NCBI GenBank assembly: GCA_012841565.1
Contig: DUUM01000251.1
Coordinates: 1 to 64,000, forward strand
Source: Candidatus Epulonipiscium sp.
GTDB taxonomy: Bacteria > Bacillota_A > Clostridia > Lachnospirales > Cellulosilyticaceae
DNA: 64,000 bases
Direction of reading: 5' to 3'
Shown here: positions 55,017 to 64,000 of the stretch, in pieces
Layout of the letters: the number at the start of each line of letters is the position of its first letter
Numbering within the stretch: position 1 is the first letter of the stretch
Notes under the pieces: model-generated
Told to the model about the DNA's origin: nothing
What the model saw: the letters and a program-made list of their open reading frames with translations, nothing else
Database searches by the model: none
Program-made: the position numbers and the translations under genes

Positions 55017-56759
55017 GTGAAATATTTAAGAAATTGTAAAGTTGCTACAAAGCTGTGGTTATTAGTATCACCAGTGATTGTGTTAACTGCATTTTTTATT
55101 TTACAAATTAATTATCAATCTAATAAAATTAGTAATATTACTAAAAAAACATACTATGATGAGGTTTATGTCAATACACGTTTAATTTTAAATGCAGAAA
55201 GATCATTTTACCAAGCGACACTTGCAGAAAGGTCCTTAGTATTGTCAGGCCATACTTTAGAGAGTGAAGAAAAAACAGCTTTATTAAAGGAATATAATTT
55301 TAAAAAGGATAAAGTTGTAGAAGAAGTGAATAAAGCTATTAGCAACTTAGAGGGAAATCCTAACTATTATGATTTTAAATTTTCAGGGCCACAGTATACG
55401 ATTCATGAATTAAATAATGTTTTTCAATCAAATTTTAAAGATTGGGAAAGTGCCTATAATCCTGAAACGGGAGAGGGAGATTCGAAATCTAAAGAAGAGG
55501 CATTTAAAGATGCCATTAGTTACTTGAATTATATGACAAACATTTTAGATGAATATAGTGTATACATACAAGAAGATATACAACAATCGGTTGTTAATAC
55601 GGTCATGCAAAGTACGATTATTGTGATTGTTTTGGTTTTGCTAATCGCAGTATTAGCCATGTTTATCATTAAATATTTAAGGAATAATATCTTACAACTA
55701 ACAGATGACATGAATGATCTAGCCAAAAACAATTTATCATTTGAACCACATCTGATTAATAGCAATGATGAATTAGGTGTTTTGTCTCAATCTGTCTCTA
55801 TTTTAATATACGCACTAAGGGAAATAGTGGGGCAGTTAAACCGCTTAACAGATAGTTTAGCTGACTCATCTTATACAATGATTAATCATTCAACAGGTGT
55901 TTCTACATCCATGGATGAGGTTGCTAAAATTATAAGTGAAATTGCAAAAGGGGCCTCACAACAAGCGGTGGACTCCAATCAACTAATGAAAGAGATTGGT
56001 ATTTTAAAAGATGCTGTAAACAAAGGAACATCAAGCTCAAGTGAATTATCAAAAGCTAGTTTGCAGATAGAAGCGGCAACAGAGGATGGTCTAAGGAGTG
56101 TCAATCAACTTGAAGAAATTACTTTAAAGAACGAAGATTCCTTTCAATCTATCTTTAATAGTATTAATATAACCCATATAAATGCCAATAAAATTGGTGA
56201 TGCTAGTAAATTAATTTCCCAAATAGCTCAAAAAACAAAACTTTTATCATTAAATGCCACAATAGAAGCAGCTCGTGCAGGGGAAGCAGGTAGAGGGTTT
56301 GCTGTTGTTGCATCGGAGATTCATAAGCTGTCAGAGGAATCGGGAGAGTCTGTAGGGATGATTCACAGCATACTAAGTGATCTTATGAATGATATTAAAA
56401 ATATCAATGAAGAAAGTAATGTTGTTAAGGATGCTGTTAGCATTCAAACGGCAAGTGTAAATGATACAAAAGATAAGTATCTTATAATAGTTGAGACTTT
56501 GAAAAAGATGAATCTAGAAATAACAGCTTTAAATTTACTGATGAAAGATATCGATGAGAGTCACGTTATTATTGCTGATGTGGGGTTAGGATTGTCGAAT
56601 ATTTCCCAAGAGTATGCCGCCAGTACGCAAGAGACATCTGCTACAACAGATCAGGTAGTAGAAGTGATGGTAAGTATTAACCATATAGGTGAAAATTTAG
56701 ATGCTTTTGTCGTTGAACTGAGAGATTTAATTAATCAATTTGACTTACCTGCAGAATAA
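55017..56759 (+). CDS. Methyl-accepting chemotaxis protein
   Basis: A 580-residue chemoreceptor. It has membrane helices at residues ~13-30 and ~200-218 with an extracellular helical domain of about 170 residues between (four-helix-bundle type), HAMP (~218-270), and a cytoplasmic signalling domain with tip [33 protein letters not shown]. Starts GTG after GGGCGGG. It lies between the arabinose genes and the sugar sensor/transporter, so it may guide movement to a sugar, perhaps through the binding protein at 60063. That ligand is inference. Confidence 0.9.
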   Translation: MKYLRNCKVATKLWLLVSPVIVLTAFFILQINYQSNKISNITKKTYYDEVYVNTRLILNAERSFYQATLAERSLVLSGHTLESEEKTALLKEYNFKKDKVVEEVNKAISNLEGNPNYYDFKFSGPQYTIHELNNVFQSNFKDWESAYNPETGEGDSKSKEEAFKDAISYLNYMTNILDEYSVYIQEDIQQSVVNTVMQSTIIVIVLVLLIAVLAMFIIKYLRNNILQLTDDMNDLAKNNLSFEPHLINSNDELGVLSQSVSILIYALREIVGQLNRLTDSLADSSYTMINHSTGVSTSMDEVAKIISEIAKGASQQAVDSNQLMKEIGILKDAVNKGTSSSSELSKASLQIEAATEDGLRSVNQLEEITLKNEDSFQSIFNSINITHINANKIGDASKLISQIAQKTKLLSLNATIEAARAGEAGRGFAVVASEIHKLSEESGESVGMIHSILSDLMNDIKNINEESNVVKDAVSIQTASVNDTKDKYLIIVETLKKMNLEITALNLLMKDIDESHVIIADVGLGLSNISQEYAASTQETSATTDQVVEVMVSINHIGENLDAFVVELRDLINQFDLPAE

Positions 56760-56805
56760 CATAAAGAGTTTATATTTTCTTTAATTTGGAATAAAGGAGG
56801 AGAAT

Positions 56806-58422
56806 ATGCTGAAGGTATTTTTAGTAGAAGATGAATATATCGTAAGGGAAGGCATTAAAAAAAATATTAATTGGACAAAAGAAGGGTTTATATTTTGCGG
56901 GGACGCTCCAGATGGTGAAATTGCATATAAGCTTATTCAAACCCAGCAGCCAGACATTATTATTACAGATATAAAGATGCCCTTTATGGATGGTCTAGAG
57001 TTAAGTAGGCTTGTAAAAAAAGAACTTCCTCACAGTAAGATTATTATTTTAAGTGGCCATGAAGAGTTTGCTTACGCCCAGGAAGCAATCAAGATTGGTG
57101 TAGATGAATATATTTTAAAGCCTATTAGTAGTGTGGATTTAATGAAAGTTGTCAAGCAAGTTGCTAAGGAGATTATCCGGGAACAGATAGAAAGAGAAAA
57201 TATTAAAACATACAAAAGAGAAATGCAAGAAAATGAAATATATAATAAAAGACGTTTTTTTGATAAAGTAGTAGGAGGGTCCCTATCAACAGCTGAAATT
57301 CTAGAAAGAGGTAAAGAACTTGGGTTTGAAATGGGGGCACAACACTATCAGGTTATATTATTAAAATACAATATTCGTGGAGAAGATGAGGATTATTCAA
57401 GTGAGCTATTAGAAATCAACAATGAAATGACAATGCTCAATTTAAAATATAAGGATATTCTTTTCTTTGAACGTGCAATAGAAGGAGATGCTTTGATTGT
57501 AAAAGGGACTTCTTTAGAAGAACTCGAAGAGATTCAAAAAGGATATTTAAATAAGATCAAAACAATAATGGACAGCTATCTAGAAGTGAATTATTTTGGG
57601 GGAATAGGTGTGCCCGTTAGTCGGTTAACAAGCCTTTTTGAATCTTATGAAAGTGCATCCTTAGCTTTTGCACGAAGGTTTTTTGTAGGTGAAAATGATA
57701 TTATAAGCAACAATCAGATGTCACCATTAATCTACGGAGACGAAGATACCTTAAGGAATGCTCTTGATCTAGGGAATTTAGATACGAAAATGGCAGAGTC
57801 ATTTTTAAGAAAAGGTGAATTAAGTGAAATGGATTTCTTTGTGGAAGCGTTTTTGAAAAGCATTGATAAGGCAAGTGAACAATCCTTACTCCTAAGGCAA
57901 TATATTATTATGAATATTTATTTTACCGCAGTGGATTTTATAAAGGAAATAGGTAAGGAAGAAAGTTTAGACCAGGAGATGTTTTCACAAATAGATGATA
58001 TGAAAGATATGATTATTGATTTTAAAAAACTGAAAGCATTTATTACCAATATCTTTACCTTTTGTATTAAGCAAAGAGAAGAAATGAATACAAAACGTTA
58101 TTACTGCGTTATAGGTCAGGCCAAAAAATATATGGAAGAACATTATGTGAATGAAGAAATTTCCCTTAATGAGGTAGCGGCTCATGTCAATATAAGCCCT
58201 AGTTATTTTAGTACGGTTTTTAGGCGTGAGACAGGGGTTGGATTTATAAAATACCTAACAAGTCTAAGGATGAGTAAAGCTAGAGAACTACTCAAGTGTA
58301 CAGACCTGCGTTCTACGGAAATAAGTCTAAAAGTAGGTTATAAAGACCCACAATACTTTTCCTATCTTTTTAAAAAAGAACATGATATGACACCCATGCA
58401 ATACCGTACTTCAAAGAAATAA
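56806..58422 (+). CDS. YesN-like response regulator with AraC DNA-binding domain
   Basis: A 538-residue regulator. The N-terminal receiver has E8/D9/E10, phosphoacceptor D55 (ITDIKMPFMDG) and K in YILKPIS. The central region (residues ~160-420) is weakly conserved and helical. The C-terminal AraC/XylS domain has two helix-turn-helix motifs (ISLNEVAAHVNISPSYFSTV FRRETGVGF; TEISLKVGYKDPQYFSYLFKK). It pairs with the YesM-type kinase that follows and should activate the sugar transporter operon downstream. AAAGGAGG precedes the ATG. Confidence 0.93.
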   Translation: MLKVFLVEDEYIVREGIKKNINWTKEGFIFCGDAPDGEIAYKLIQTQQPDIIITDIKMPFMDGLELSRLVKKELPHSKIIILSGHEEFAYAQEAIKIGVDEYILKPISSVDLMKVVKQVAKEIIREQIERENIKTYKREMQENEIYNKRRFFDKVVGGSLSTAEILERGKELGFEMGAQHYQVILLKYNIRGEDEDYSSELLEINNEMTMLNLKYKDILFFERAIEGDALIVKGTSLEELEEIQKGYLNKIKTIMDSYLEVNYFGGIGVPVSRLTSLFESYESASLAFARRFFVGENDIISNNQMSPLIYGDEDTLRNALDLGNLDTKMAESFLRKGELSEMDFFVEAFLKSIDKASEQSLLLRQYIIMNIYFTAVDFIKEIGKEESLDQEMFSQIDDMKDMIIDFKKLKAFITNIFTFCIKQREEMNTKRYYCVIGQAKKYMEEHYVNEEISLNEVAAHVNISPSYFSTVFRRETGVGFIKYLTSLRMSKARELLKCTDLRSTEISLKVGYKDPQYFSYLFKKEHDMTPMQYRTSKK

Positions 58423-58453
58423 TAGTGACATCTTTACAGATAGGGGGACTTAA

Positions 58454-59905
58454 GTGAAACGTTGGATAAAACATAAGTTTGGGAAGACTTTTGGCAATTT
58501 AAAACTCAATAGAAAGATACAAATATCCTTAATATTATTTATTGTTCCGCTACTTATTTTGCTGGCAATATTCTTTTTTAATATCTATAAAATGAATGCC
58601 AAATACGATCAAATTATAACCAACGCATCTAAAGCGGGGCAATTTAGCATTAAGTTTAAAGAAGAATTTGATTATACAACCTATTTATTAATAGCAGGCC
58701 ACTCTACATTTGAAGAAGAAGATCCATATGGGAATATTAACCAAGCACGGATGATTGCCTTAGATCTTGTTCGAAATACAAGTATAGAAGAAAATCAGCA
58801 AAGGGCTAAGACGATTTTAAAACTATTAGACAACCTTGAGAAATATGTAAAGCGGATTCAAAGTAATAAGGAAGTTGGGGGATATTATGATGATAATATT
58901 ACCATATGGGAGAAGGATATTCAGATTGTAACATCTTTAATCCAATCCACTGTATTAGAATATACTTATTATGAAACAAAAGGAATGGAAGAAATTAGAC
59001 TAGAAATGGTGAAAAATTTTAGTGAAATTACTTTGTTTAGTCTTATTATTTTTATCGTTTTAGTTCTATTTGAATTTTTATTATCTATTTTGATACCCAA
59101 TAGTATTGTAAGACCTATAAAGCATCTAAATGATGTTACCAATCAAGTCGCTAAAGGCGACCTTTCGGTCCGTGCAAATGTTTTGTATGGGGCGGAAGTC
59201 AAAGAATTAGGAACTTCATTAAATAGCATGATTGTAAAGATTGACTATTTATTAAATGCGGTTAAAAAAGAAGGAGAAAATTTAAGGGAGGCAGAACTTG
59301 AGCTTTTACAAGCCCAAATCAAGCCCCATTTTTTGTATAACACCTTAGATACCATTATGTGGCTGGCGGAATCAGGAGACCAAACTGCAGTTGTTAAAAT
59401 GGTTGATTCCTTATCTGACTTTTTTAGAACTTCTTTAAATCATGGGGATGGTATGTTTACTTTAGCAGAAGAAGAGAGACATATCAGGAGCTATTTAGAA
59501 ATTCAGCAGGTACGTTACCAGGATATATTAGCATATGAGATTAATTTTTCAGAGGAAATTAAAGATGTTATGATTCCTAAAATAACATTGCAACCTATCG
59601 TGGAAAATGCTCTTTATCATGGGATTAAAAATAAAAGGGGTATGGGCAGAATTATCGTTAGCGGAATCCGGGAAAATGATAACCTTGTTATTTCGGTGCA
59701 GGATAATGGAGCTGGTATAGAAGAGGACCAACTAAAGAAGTTGAATAATTTTTGTAAAAAGAAGAAGGAATCTTATGGACTTTATAACGTTAATGAGCGT
59801 ATTAAGCTTAAATTTGGCCATATGTATGGCATTTCTATTGAGAGTGTCTTGGGGGATGGGACTTGTGTAAAAGTTAAAATTCCATTTTCATCAAAGCTTT
59901 CGTAA
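58454..59905 (+). CDS. YesM-like sensor histidine kinase
   Basis: A 483-residue kinase with two membrane helices (residues ~25-45 and ~195-215), an extracellular domain between, HAMP (PIKHLNDVTNQVAKGDLSVR) and the His_kinase domain with H292 in LQAQIKPHFLYNTLDTIMWL. The HATPase has N-box (QPIVENALYHGIKNK), DNGAGI and YGLYNVNERIKLKFG. This LytS/YesM type usually senses sugars or oligosaccharides, often with a binding protein. The partner regulator is directly upstream. Confidence 0.92.
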   Translation: MKRWIKHKFGKTFGNLKLNRKIQISLILFIVPLLILLAIFFFNIYKMNAKYDQIITNASKAGQFSIKFKEEFDYTTYLLIAGHSTFEEEDPYGNINQARMIALDLVRNTSIEENQQRAKTILKLLDNLEKYVKRIQSNKEVGGYYDDNITIWEKDIQIVTSLIQSTVLEYTYYETKGMEEIRLEMVKNFSEITLFSLIIFIVLVLFEFLLSILIPNSIVRPIKHLNDVTNQVAKGDLSVRANVLYGAEVKELGTSLNSMIVKIDYLLNAVKKEGENLREAELELLQAQIKPHFLYNTLDTIMWLAESGDQTAVVKMVDSLSDFFRTSLNHGDGMFTLAEEERHIRSYLEIQQVRYQDILAYEINFSEEIKDVMIPKITLQPIVENALYHGIKNKRGMGRIIVSGIRENDNLVISVQDNGAGIEEDQLKKLNNFCKKKKESYGLYNVNERIKLKFGHMYGISIESVLGDGTCVKVKIPFSSKLS

Positions 59906-59985
59906 TATATTCCAATTAAATCCAAAGAAAACCAACTTTTAGAAAAAGTGCGTAAAACATTCAACTAAGGGCCAATAAAAATGGG

Positions 59986-60033
59986 TTGTTTAGTTAGACC
60001 AAGATGCATAAGATATAAGTGTAAGCTTTTACA
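59986..60033 (+). promoter_or_regulatory. Sugar transporter promoter with cre-like site
   Basis: TTGTTT (59986-59991), 17 bp, TAAGAT (60009-60014). TGTAAGCTTTTACA (60020-60033) fits the CcpA cre consensus TGWAANCGNTWNCA except for one central base and covers the expected transcription start. Catabolite repression is the likely meaning. Confidence 0.6.
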
Positions 60034-60062
60034 TATTCTTATAAACAAATGGAGGTAGGAAA

Positions 60063-61133
60063 ATGAATAAGTTCAAAAAAATGATAGCACTTATTTTAAC
60101 AATTGGAACGCTAACAGCATTAACAGGGTGCGCCGGCGCTCAGAAAGCCAACAAAGATGCGGATGCTCCTGTGACAACAGCGCCTGCAGCACCTGAAGCT
60201 AAGGCAGAAGAATCTAAGCCTAGTGCTGATAAAGAGTTAATTTATGTTGGTTTTGTTCAAGTAGGGGCTGAATCAGATTGGCGTATGGCAAACACTATGT
60301 CCATGCAACAAACCTTTGTTGAAGCAAATGGATTTAAATTTGAAATGGTTGATGCTCAGCAAAAAACAGATAAGCAAATCACGGCGATTAGGGACTTTAT
60401 TCAAAAAGACGTTGATTATATAGTACTTGCTCCAAATACTGAAGCAGGATGGGACACAGTTTTAGGCGAAGCAAAGGATGCAGGTATCCCAGTTATTATT
60501 GTAGACCGTATGATTCAAACAAGTGATGATAGTAATTTTACAGCATGGGTAGGATCAAACTTTAAGCAAGAAGGATATGATGCTGTTAAAGCCCTTGAAA
60601 AAGCACTTGAGTTAAAAGGTGTTCCAGCAGACCAAAAGATCAATATTGTTACATTACAAGGAACAATGGGATCATCTGCACAAATTGGACGAACAGATGG
60701 ATTTGCAGAAAAAATGTCAGCTAATGCTAACTGGAATATGTTAGATCGTCAATCAGGTGACTTTACTCAAGAAAAAGGACAGGAAGTTATGGAATCCTTC
60801 TTAAAGTCACATTCAGATATTAATGTTGTTATTGCTGAAAATGATAATATGGCATTTGGTGCTATTAATGCTATTAAGGCAGCAGGTAAAACATGTGGTC
60901 CTAATGGGGATATTACAATCGTTTCATTTGACGCAGTAAAGGCAGCATTTGAGTCAATGATTGCTGGAGATATTGATGTAGATGTTGAGTGTAACCCGCT
61001 ACATGGTCCAAGAGTTCAAGGAATTATTGAGACATTGGAATCAGGTGGAACAGTAGATAAAATAGCATATGTTGAAGAAGGTACTTTCTTCGCTAAAGAT
61101 GCTGCAGCTCTTATTGGGGACCGTGCATACTAA
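60063..61133 (+). CDS. Sugar ABC transporter substrate-binding lipoprotein (YtfQ-like)
   Basis: A 356-residue binding protein. It has a lipoprotein signal with C23 in ALTGCAG, a low-complexity Ala/Pro linker (residues ~35-58), then a periplasmic-binding-protein type 1 fold (YVGFVQVGAESDWRMANTMS MQQTF ... VIAENDNMAFGAINAIKAAG ... ITIVSFDAVKAAFESM). The FVQVGAESDWR start and EGTF ending are like YtfQ, the galactofuranose binder of E. coli. With araBAD next door L-arabinose (furanose form) is a good guess. GGAGG precedes the ATG. Confidence 0.9.
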   Translation: MNKFKKMIALILTIGTLTALTGCAGAQKANKDADAPVTTAPAAPEAKAEESKPSADKELIYVGFVQVGAESDWRMANTMSMQQTFVEANGFKFEMVDAQQKTDKQITAIRDFIQKDVDYIVLAPNTEAGWDTVLGEAKDAGIPVIIVDRMIQTSDDSNFTAWVGSNFKQEGYDAVKALEKALELKGVPADQKINIVTLQGTMGSSAQIGRTDGFAEKMSANANWNMLDRQSGDFTQEKGQEVMESFLKSHSDINVVIAENDNMAFGAINAIKAAGKTCGPNGDITIVSFDAVKAAFESMIAGDIDVDVECNPLHGPRVQGIIETLESGGTVDKIAYVEEGTFFAKDAAALIGDRAY

Positions 61134-61151
61134 GTCATATATTAATATAGA

Positions 61152-61195
61152 ACCGCAAAGGAATCATTTATGGTTTTTTTGCGGCTTCTTTTTCT
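61152..61195 (+). terminator. Intra-operon attenuating terminator
   Basis: CCGCAAA (61153-61159 region) pairs with TTTGCGG (61178-61184) and is followed by CTTCTTTTTCT. Partial termination between binding-protein and ATPase genes is a common way to make excess binding protein. Confidence 0.6.
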
Positions 61196-61207
61196 AGGAG
61201 GGGCTAA

Positions 61208-62725
61208 ATGGAAAAGTGTGAAGTTTTAAGAATGCGTAAAATAACTAAAAACTTTGTTGGGGTAAGGGCTTTAAGCAATGTTGACTTTACTCTTATGTCT
61301 GGTGAAATTCATGCCCTAATGGGTGAAAATGGTGCAGGAAAATCTACCCTTATTAAAGTGCTAACAGGAGCAGAAGAATTCGAAACAGGCGACATAAGAA
61401 TAGCAGGTATTGATCAGGCAATTATCAATAAATCACCTCAAGAAGCTCAAGGAAATGGCATTAGTACGGTATATCAAGAGGTTAATCTATGCCCAAATCT
61501 TTCAGTTGCAGAAAATCTTTTTATTGGTAGGGAACCAATGAAATATGGCAGAATTGACTGGAAAACCATTAATAAAAGATCGAAAGAAATCTTAAGTGAA
61601 TTAGATATTCATATTGATGTAACCTTAACTCTTGATAATTATTCAGTTGCTGTTCAGCAAATGATTGCCATAGCTAGGGCGATTGATATATCATCTAAAG
61701 TCCTTATTTTAGATGAACCAACATCTAGTTTAGATGAGCTGGAAGTTGAAAAGCTCTTCAAGGTTATGACCATGCTACGAGATAGAGGACTGGGAATTAT
61801 CTTTATTACTCACTTTTTAGAGCAAGTATATGCTGTGTGTGACCGCATTACAGTCCTTAGGAATGGCGAGCTTGTTGGGGCGTATGAAATAGAAAGCTTA
61901 CCCCGAATACAACTTGTGCAGAGAATGATGGGAAAAGAGCTAGATGACTTAGAAGATATAAAAGGAGAGCATTCTGGTTCAGAAGGTACAGCAGAAGTTG
62001 TGGTGGAGGCAAAAGGGCTTAGGTGTCAAGGTAAAATTAAACCATTTGATTTTATGGCTCAAAAGGGTGATGTTATTGGGTTGTCAGGGCTTCTAGGATC
62101 AGGCCGTAGTGAATTGGCCAGATTAATATATGGCGCAGATAAAGCCGATAGTGGAGAGCTAAAGATGAAAGGGAAAAACCTATTGGTTAAAGCACCTATT
62201 GATGCCATTAAAGCAGGCATGGCCTTTTTACCAGAAAATCGTAAGGATGAAGGTATCATTGCCGATCTTTCAGTTCGGGAAAACATTATACTTGCACTTC
62301 AAGCTAGGACAGGTATGTTTAAATTGTTATCTAAAAAAGATCAAGAAGATTTTGCGGATCGCTACATAGAGATGCTAAGTATTAAAACAGCAAGCCGGGA
62401 AACACCTGTAAAAACTCTTAGCGGTGGGAATCAACAAAAGGTTATTCTAGGTCGTTGGCTGCTATTAAATCCAGATCTTTTAATATTAGACGAACCAACA
62501 AGAGGGATTGATGTGGGAACGAAAACGGAAATTCAGCGCCTTACGATTCAGCTAGCTAAAGAAGGAAAAGCGGTTATATTTATTTCTTCAGAGCTAGAAG
62601 AAATGGTACGTACCTGCAATAAAATGCTGGTTATGAGGGATTCTAAAGTTGTAGATGAACTATGGAATAAGGATATAACACAAGAAAATATTATGAGATC
62701 AATCGCAGGGAGGAGTGACGTATGA
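61208..62725 (+). CDS. Sugar ABC transporter ATPase (YtfR/RbsA-like)
   Basis: A 505-residue protein with two fused nucleotide-binding domains, the arrangement of monosaccharide transporters of the CUT2 class. The first half has GENGAGKST, a Q-loop (VYQEVNLCPNLSV) and VLILDEPTSSLDE. Its signature region (YSVAVQQMIAIARAI) is degenerate. The second half has GLLGSGRSEL in place of Walker A, signature LSGGNQQKVILGRWLL and LLILDEPTRGIDVGTK. AGGAGG precedes the ATG. The permease start overlaps its end by four bases. Confidence 0.94.
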   Translation: MEKCEVLRMRKITKNFVGVRALSNVDFTLMSGEIHALMGENGAGKSTLIKVLTGAEEFETGDIRIAGIDQAIINKSPQEAQGNGISTVYQEVNLCPNLSVAENLFIGREPMKYGRIDWKTINKRSKEILSELDIHIDVTLTLDNYSVAVQQMIAIARAIDISSKVLILDEPTSSLDELEVEKLFKVMTMLRDRGLGIIFITHFLEQVYAVCDRITVLRNGELVGAYEIESLPRIQLVQRMMGKELDDLEDIKGEHSGSEGTAEVVVEAKGLRCQGKIKPFDFMAQKGDVIGLSGLLGSGRSELARLIYGADKADSGELKMKGKNLLVKAPIDAIKAGMAFLPENRKDEGIIADLSVRENIILALQARTGMFKLLSKKDQEDFADRYIEMLSIKTASRETPVKTLSGGNQQKVILGRWLLLNPDLLILDEPTRGIDVGTKTEIQRLTIQLAKEGKAVIFISSELEEMVRTCNKMLVMRDSKVVDELWNKDITQENIMRSIAGRSDV

Positions 62726-63780
62726 AAAAGAATAGGTTATCTAAAAAGCCCATTTATAAGTATTCTTTATTTTTGCCTATTGTATGTCTTCTACTAGTGC
62801 TGGTTACCAATTTCATACAAACACCAACGTTTTTTAATATTACCATTCAAAATGGTGTGTTTTATGGTTATATCATCGACATACTCAATCGTTCTAGTGG
62901 ATTAATTATTTTATCAGTAGGGATGACTTTAGTGGTTGCATCTTCTGGTGGAACAGATATATCAGTAGGGGCTGTAAGTGCTTTTGCAGGCGCTGTTTGT
63001 GTGGCGGCCTTAGGAACAGGTGCAAGTTACAATATGCCTTATGTTCTAAGTCTCTTGCTCGCATTATTAGTAGGGGCGGCTTGTGGTGTGATTAACGGCT
63101 ATCTAGTCTCGTATATGAAGGTTCAACCAATGGTTGCCACTCTTATTTTATTTACGGCAGGAAGGGGGATTGCGCAGCTTGTTACAGGAAGTTTTATTCT
63201 CTATGTGAAGCCCCAACAATTTGCTTACCTTGGTAACTTTATACCAGGAGTTCCAATGCCAACGCCATTCTTTATTGCGATATTTGTAGTCATAATCACA
63301 TGGTTTATTTTACAGAAAACGGCTCTGGGTATGTATATACAATCAGTCGGTATTAACCGAAAAGCAAGTCATCTTATGGGATTAAATTCAAAAAGAATTA
63401 TATTTTTAACCTATATATTTTGTGGTATATGTGCAGCGGTAGCAGGGCTTATTTCTGTGTCTCGTACCATGTCTATTGATGCCAATAATGTCGGGTTATA
63501 CACAGAGCTAGATGCAATCTTGGCTGTAGCCATTGGTGGAAACAGTTTAGGAGGCGGAAAATTTTCATTAATGGGAAGTGTCATTGGGGCTATTACCATA
63601 CAAGCGCTTACGACAACACTCTATGCCATGCGGGTATCAGCAGATCAACTTCCGCTTTATAAGGCAGTTGTAGTTATTATTATTGTATCACTCCAATCAC
63701 CTGTGCTAATCAAATGGTTTAATGAAGTAAAGGGAAAAATTGCCTTTGGTCAAAATAAAGCTATAAAGGAGGCAAAGTAA
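62722..63780 (+). CDS. Sugar ABC transporter permease (YtfT-like)
   Basis: A 352-residue CUT2 permease with about nine or ten hydrophobic helices. It carries SGLIILSVGMTLVVASSGGTD ISVGAV (residues ~58-85), the GxNxxAA-like IQSVGINRKASHLMG and AVAIGGNSLGGGKFSLMGS motifs of the BPD_transp_2 family. ATGA overlap with the ATPase gene shows translational coupling. It works with the second permease encoded next as a heterodimer, as YtfT/YjfF do. Confidence 0.93.
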   Translation: MKKNRLSKKPIYKYSLFLPIVCLLLVLVTNFIQTPTFFNITIQNGVFYGYIIDILNRSSGLIILSVGMTLVVASSGGTDISVGAVSAFAGAVCVAALGTGASYNMPYVLSLLLALLVGAACGVINGYLVSYMKVQPMVATLILFTAGRGIAQLVTGSFILYVKPQQFAYLGNFIPGVPMPTPFFIAIFVVIITWFILQKTALGMYIQSVGINRKASHLMGLNSKRIIFLTYIFCGICAAVAGLISVSRTMSIDANNVGLYTELDAILAVAIGGNSLGGGKFSLMGSVIGAITIQALTTTLYAMRVSADQLPLYKAVVVIIIVSLQSPVLIKWFNEVKGKIAFGQNKAIKEAK

Positions 63781-64000
63781 ATGGCTAAAATAGAAATGCA
63801 GTCTCAGCCAGAAACTTCTCCTAAAATGATGAATCATATTGGGAAAAAGCTTTTAGAACGCAATTTTTTATTATTTATCACAATGGTATTATTTGTGGTG
63901 ATGTACGTAGTAGGACTAATTGTATTTAAGGAAAAAAACTTTGGTAATACCCAAGTTTTCTTTAATCTATTTACCAGCAATGCAGGGCTTATTATTGTTT
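63781..64000 (+). CDS. Second sugar ABC permease (YjfF-like), cut by window end
   Basis: The first 73 codons are present: a charged cytoplasmic start (MAKIEMQSQPETSPKMMNHI), a first membrane helix (FLLFITMVLFVVMYVVGLIV) and NTQVFFNLFTSNAGLIIV, the beginning of the CUT2 permease core. It starts on the base after the stop of the previous permease, with AAAGGAGG before the ATG. Continues beyond the window. Confidence 0.85.
   Translation, partial: MAKIEMQSQPETSPKMMNHIGKKLLERNFLLFITMVLFVVMYVVGLIVFKEKNFGNTQVFFNLFTSNAGLIIV

Overview
The window looks like chromosomal DNA of a low-GC, Gram-positive anaerobe of the class Clostridia. This rests on A+T-rich sequence, strong AGGAGG-type ribosome binding sites, many OmpR-family two-component systems paired with antimicrobial-peptide ABC transporters, SLH-domain and GH5/GH27 glycoside hydrolase genes, and YesM/YesN-type sugar regulation. 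A fibre-degrading member of the Lachnospirales (Cellulosilyticum-like) would fit, but that placement is inference. No rRNA, tRNA or CRISPR array was seen.

Layout. (1) 1-7.3 kb is a decayed mobile-element zone: a serine recombinase tail, a truncated IS110 transposase and a broken DUF3852-type conjugative-element gene. It also holds an intact minus-strand cargo of response regulator, kinase, ABC ATPase and FtsX permease. (2) 7.3-12.8 kb is a second regulator/ABC-2 transporter/kinase module, then debris and an XRE regulator. (3) 12.8-16.8 kb is ordinary metabolism: metY with a divergent LysR gene, exonuclease III and a YczE-like membrane protein. (4) 17-19.3 kb has a secreted GH5 cellulase, a lipoprotein and decayed fragments. 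(5) 19.4-32.8 kb has a VanRS-like pair, an IS21 wreck, a BceAB-type transporter with a YxeA protein and its own two-component pair, a VanZ-like protein, and a kinase whose response regulator has an internal deletion. (6) 32.9-35.2 kb is a polysaccharide O-acetylation set (SGNH, MBOAT, DHHW) whose last gene is cut off. (7) 35.2-38.1 kb is a GH27 alpha-galactosidase followed, one frame off, by an SLH-rhodanese reading frame. (8) 38.1-46.8 kb has a MarR-controlled heterodimeric ABC exporter, then broken chemoreceptor, MacB-like and MATE genes. (9) 46.9-64 kb is intact: aconitase, then araR-araB-araA-araD, a chemoreceptor, a YesN/YesM pair and a YtfQRT/YjfF-type sugar ABC transporter. This last block reads as one L-arabinose sensing, uptake and catabolism region.

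The most unusual signal is a dispersed repeat family in the first 38 kb. One part is a hairpin seen four times. Three copies share the apex GAAGTTTAACTATAAACTTC and one is decayed. The outer stem differs in every copy but stays self-complementary, and a T-tract always follows. The second part is a promoter-leader cassette seen five times: TTGAAA (or TTGGAA), exactly 17 bp, TAGAAT, and in four copies a small AACT...AGTT hairpin and a GCTGAAAGT-like box. It precedes a response regulator, a cellulase, a lipoprotein, an alpha-galactosidase and one decayed region. One copy reached the alpha-galactosidase by a duplication that carried a fragment of the YczE gene with it, and the O-acetylation operon is cut at that point. 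Many tandem drug/peptide-sensing modules and gene fragments mark this part as a fast-changing accessory island.
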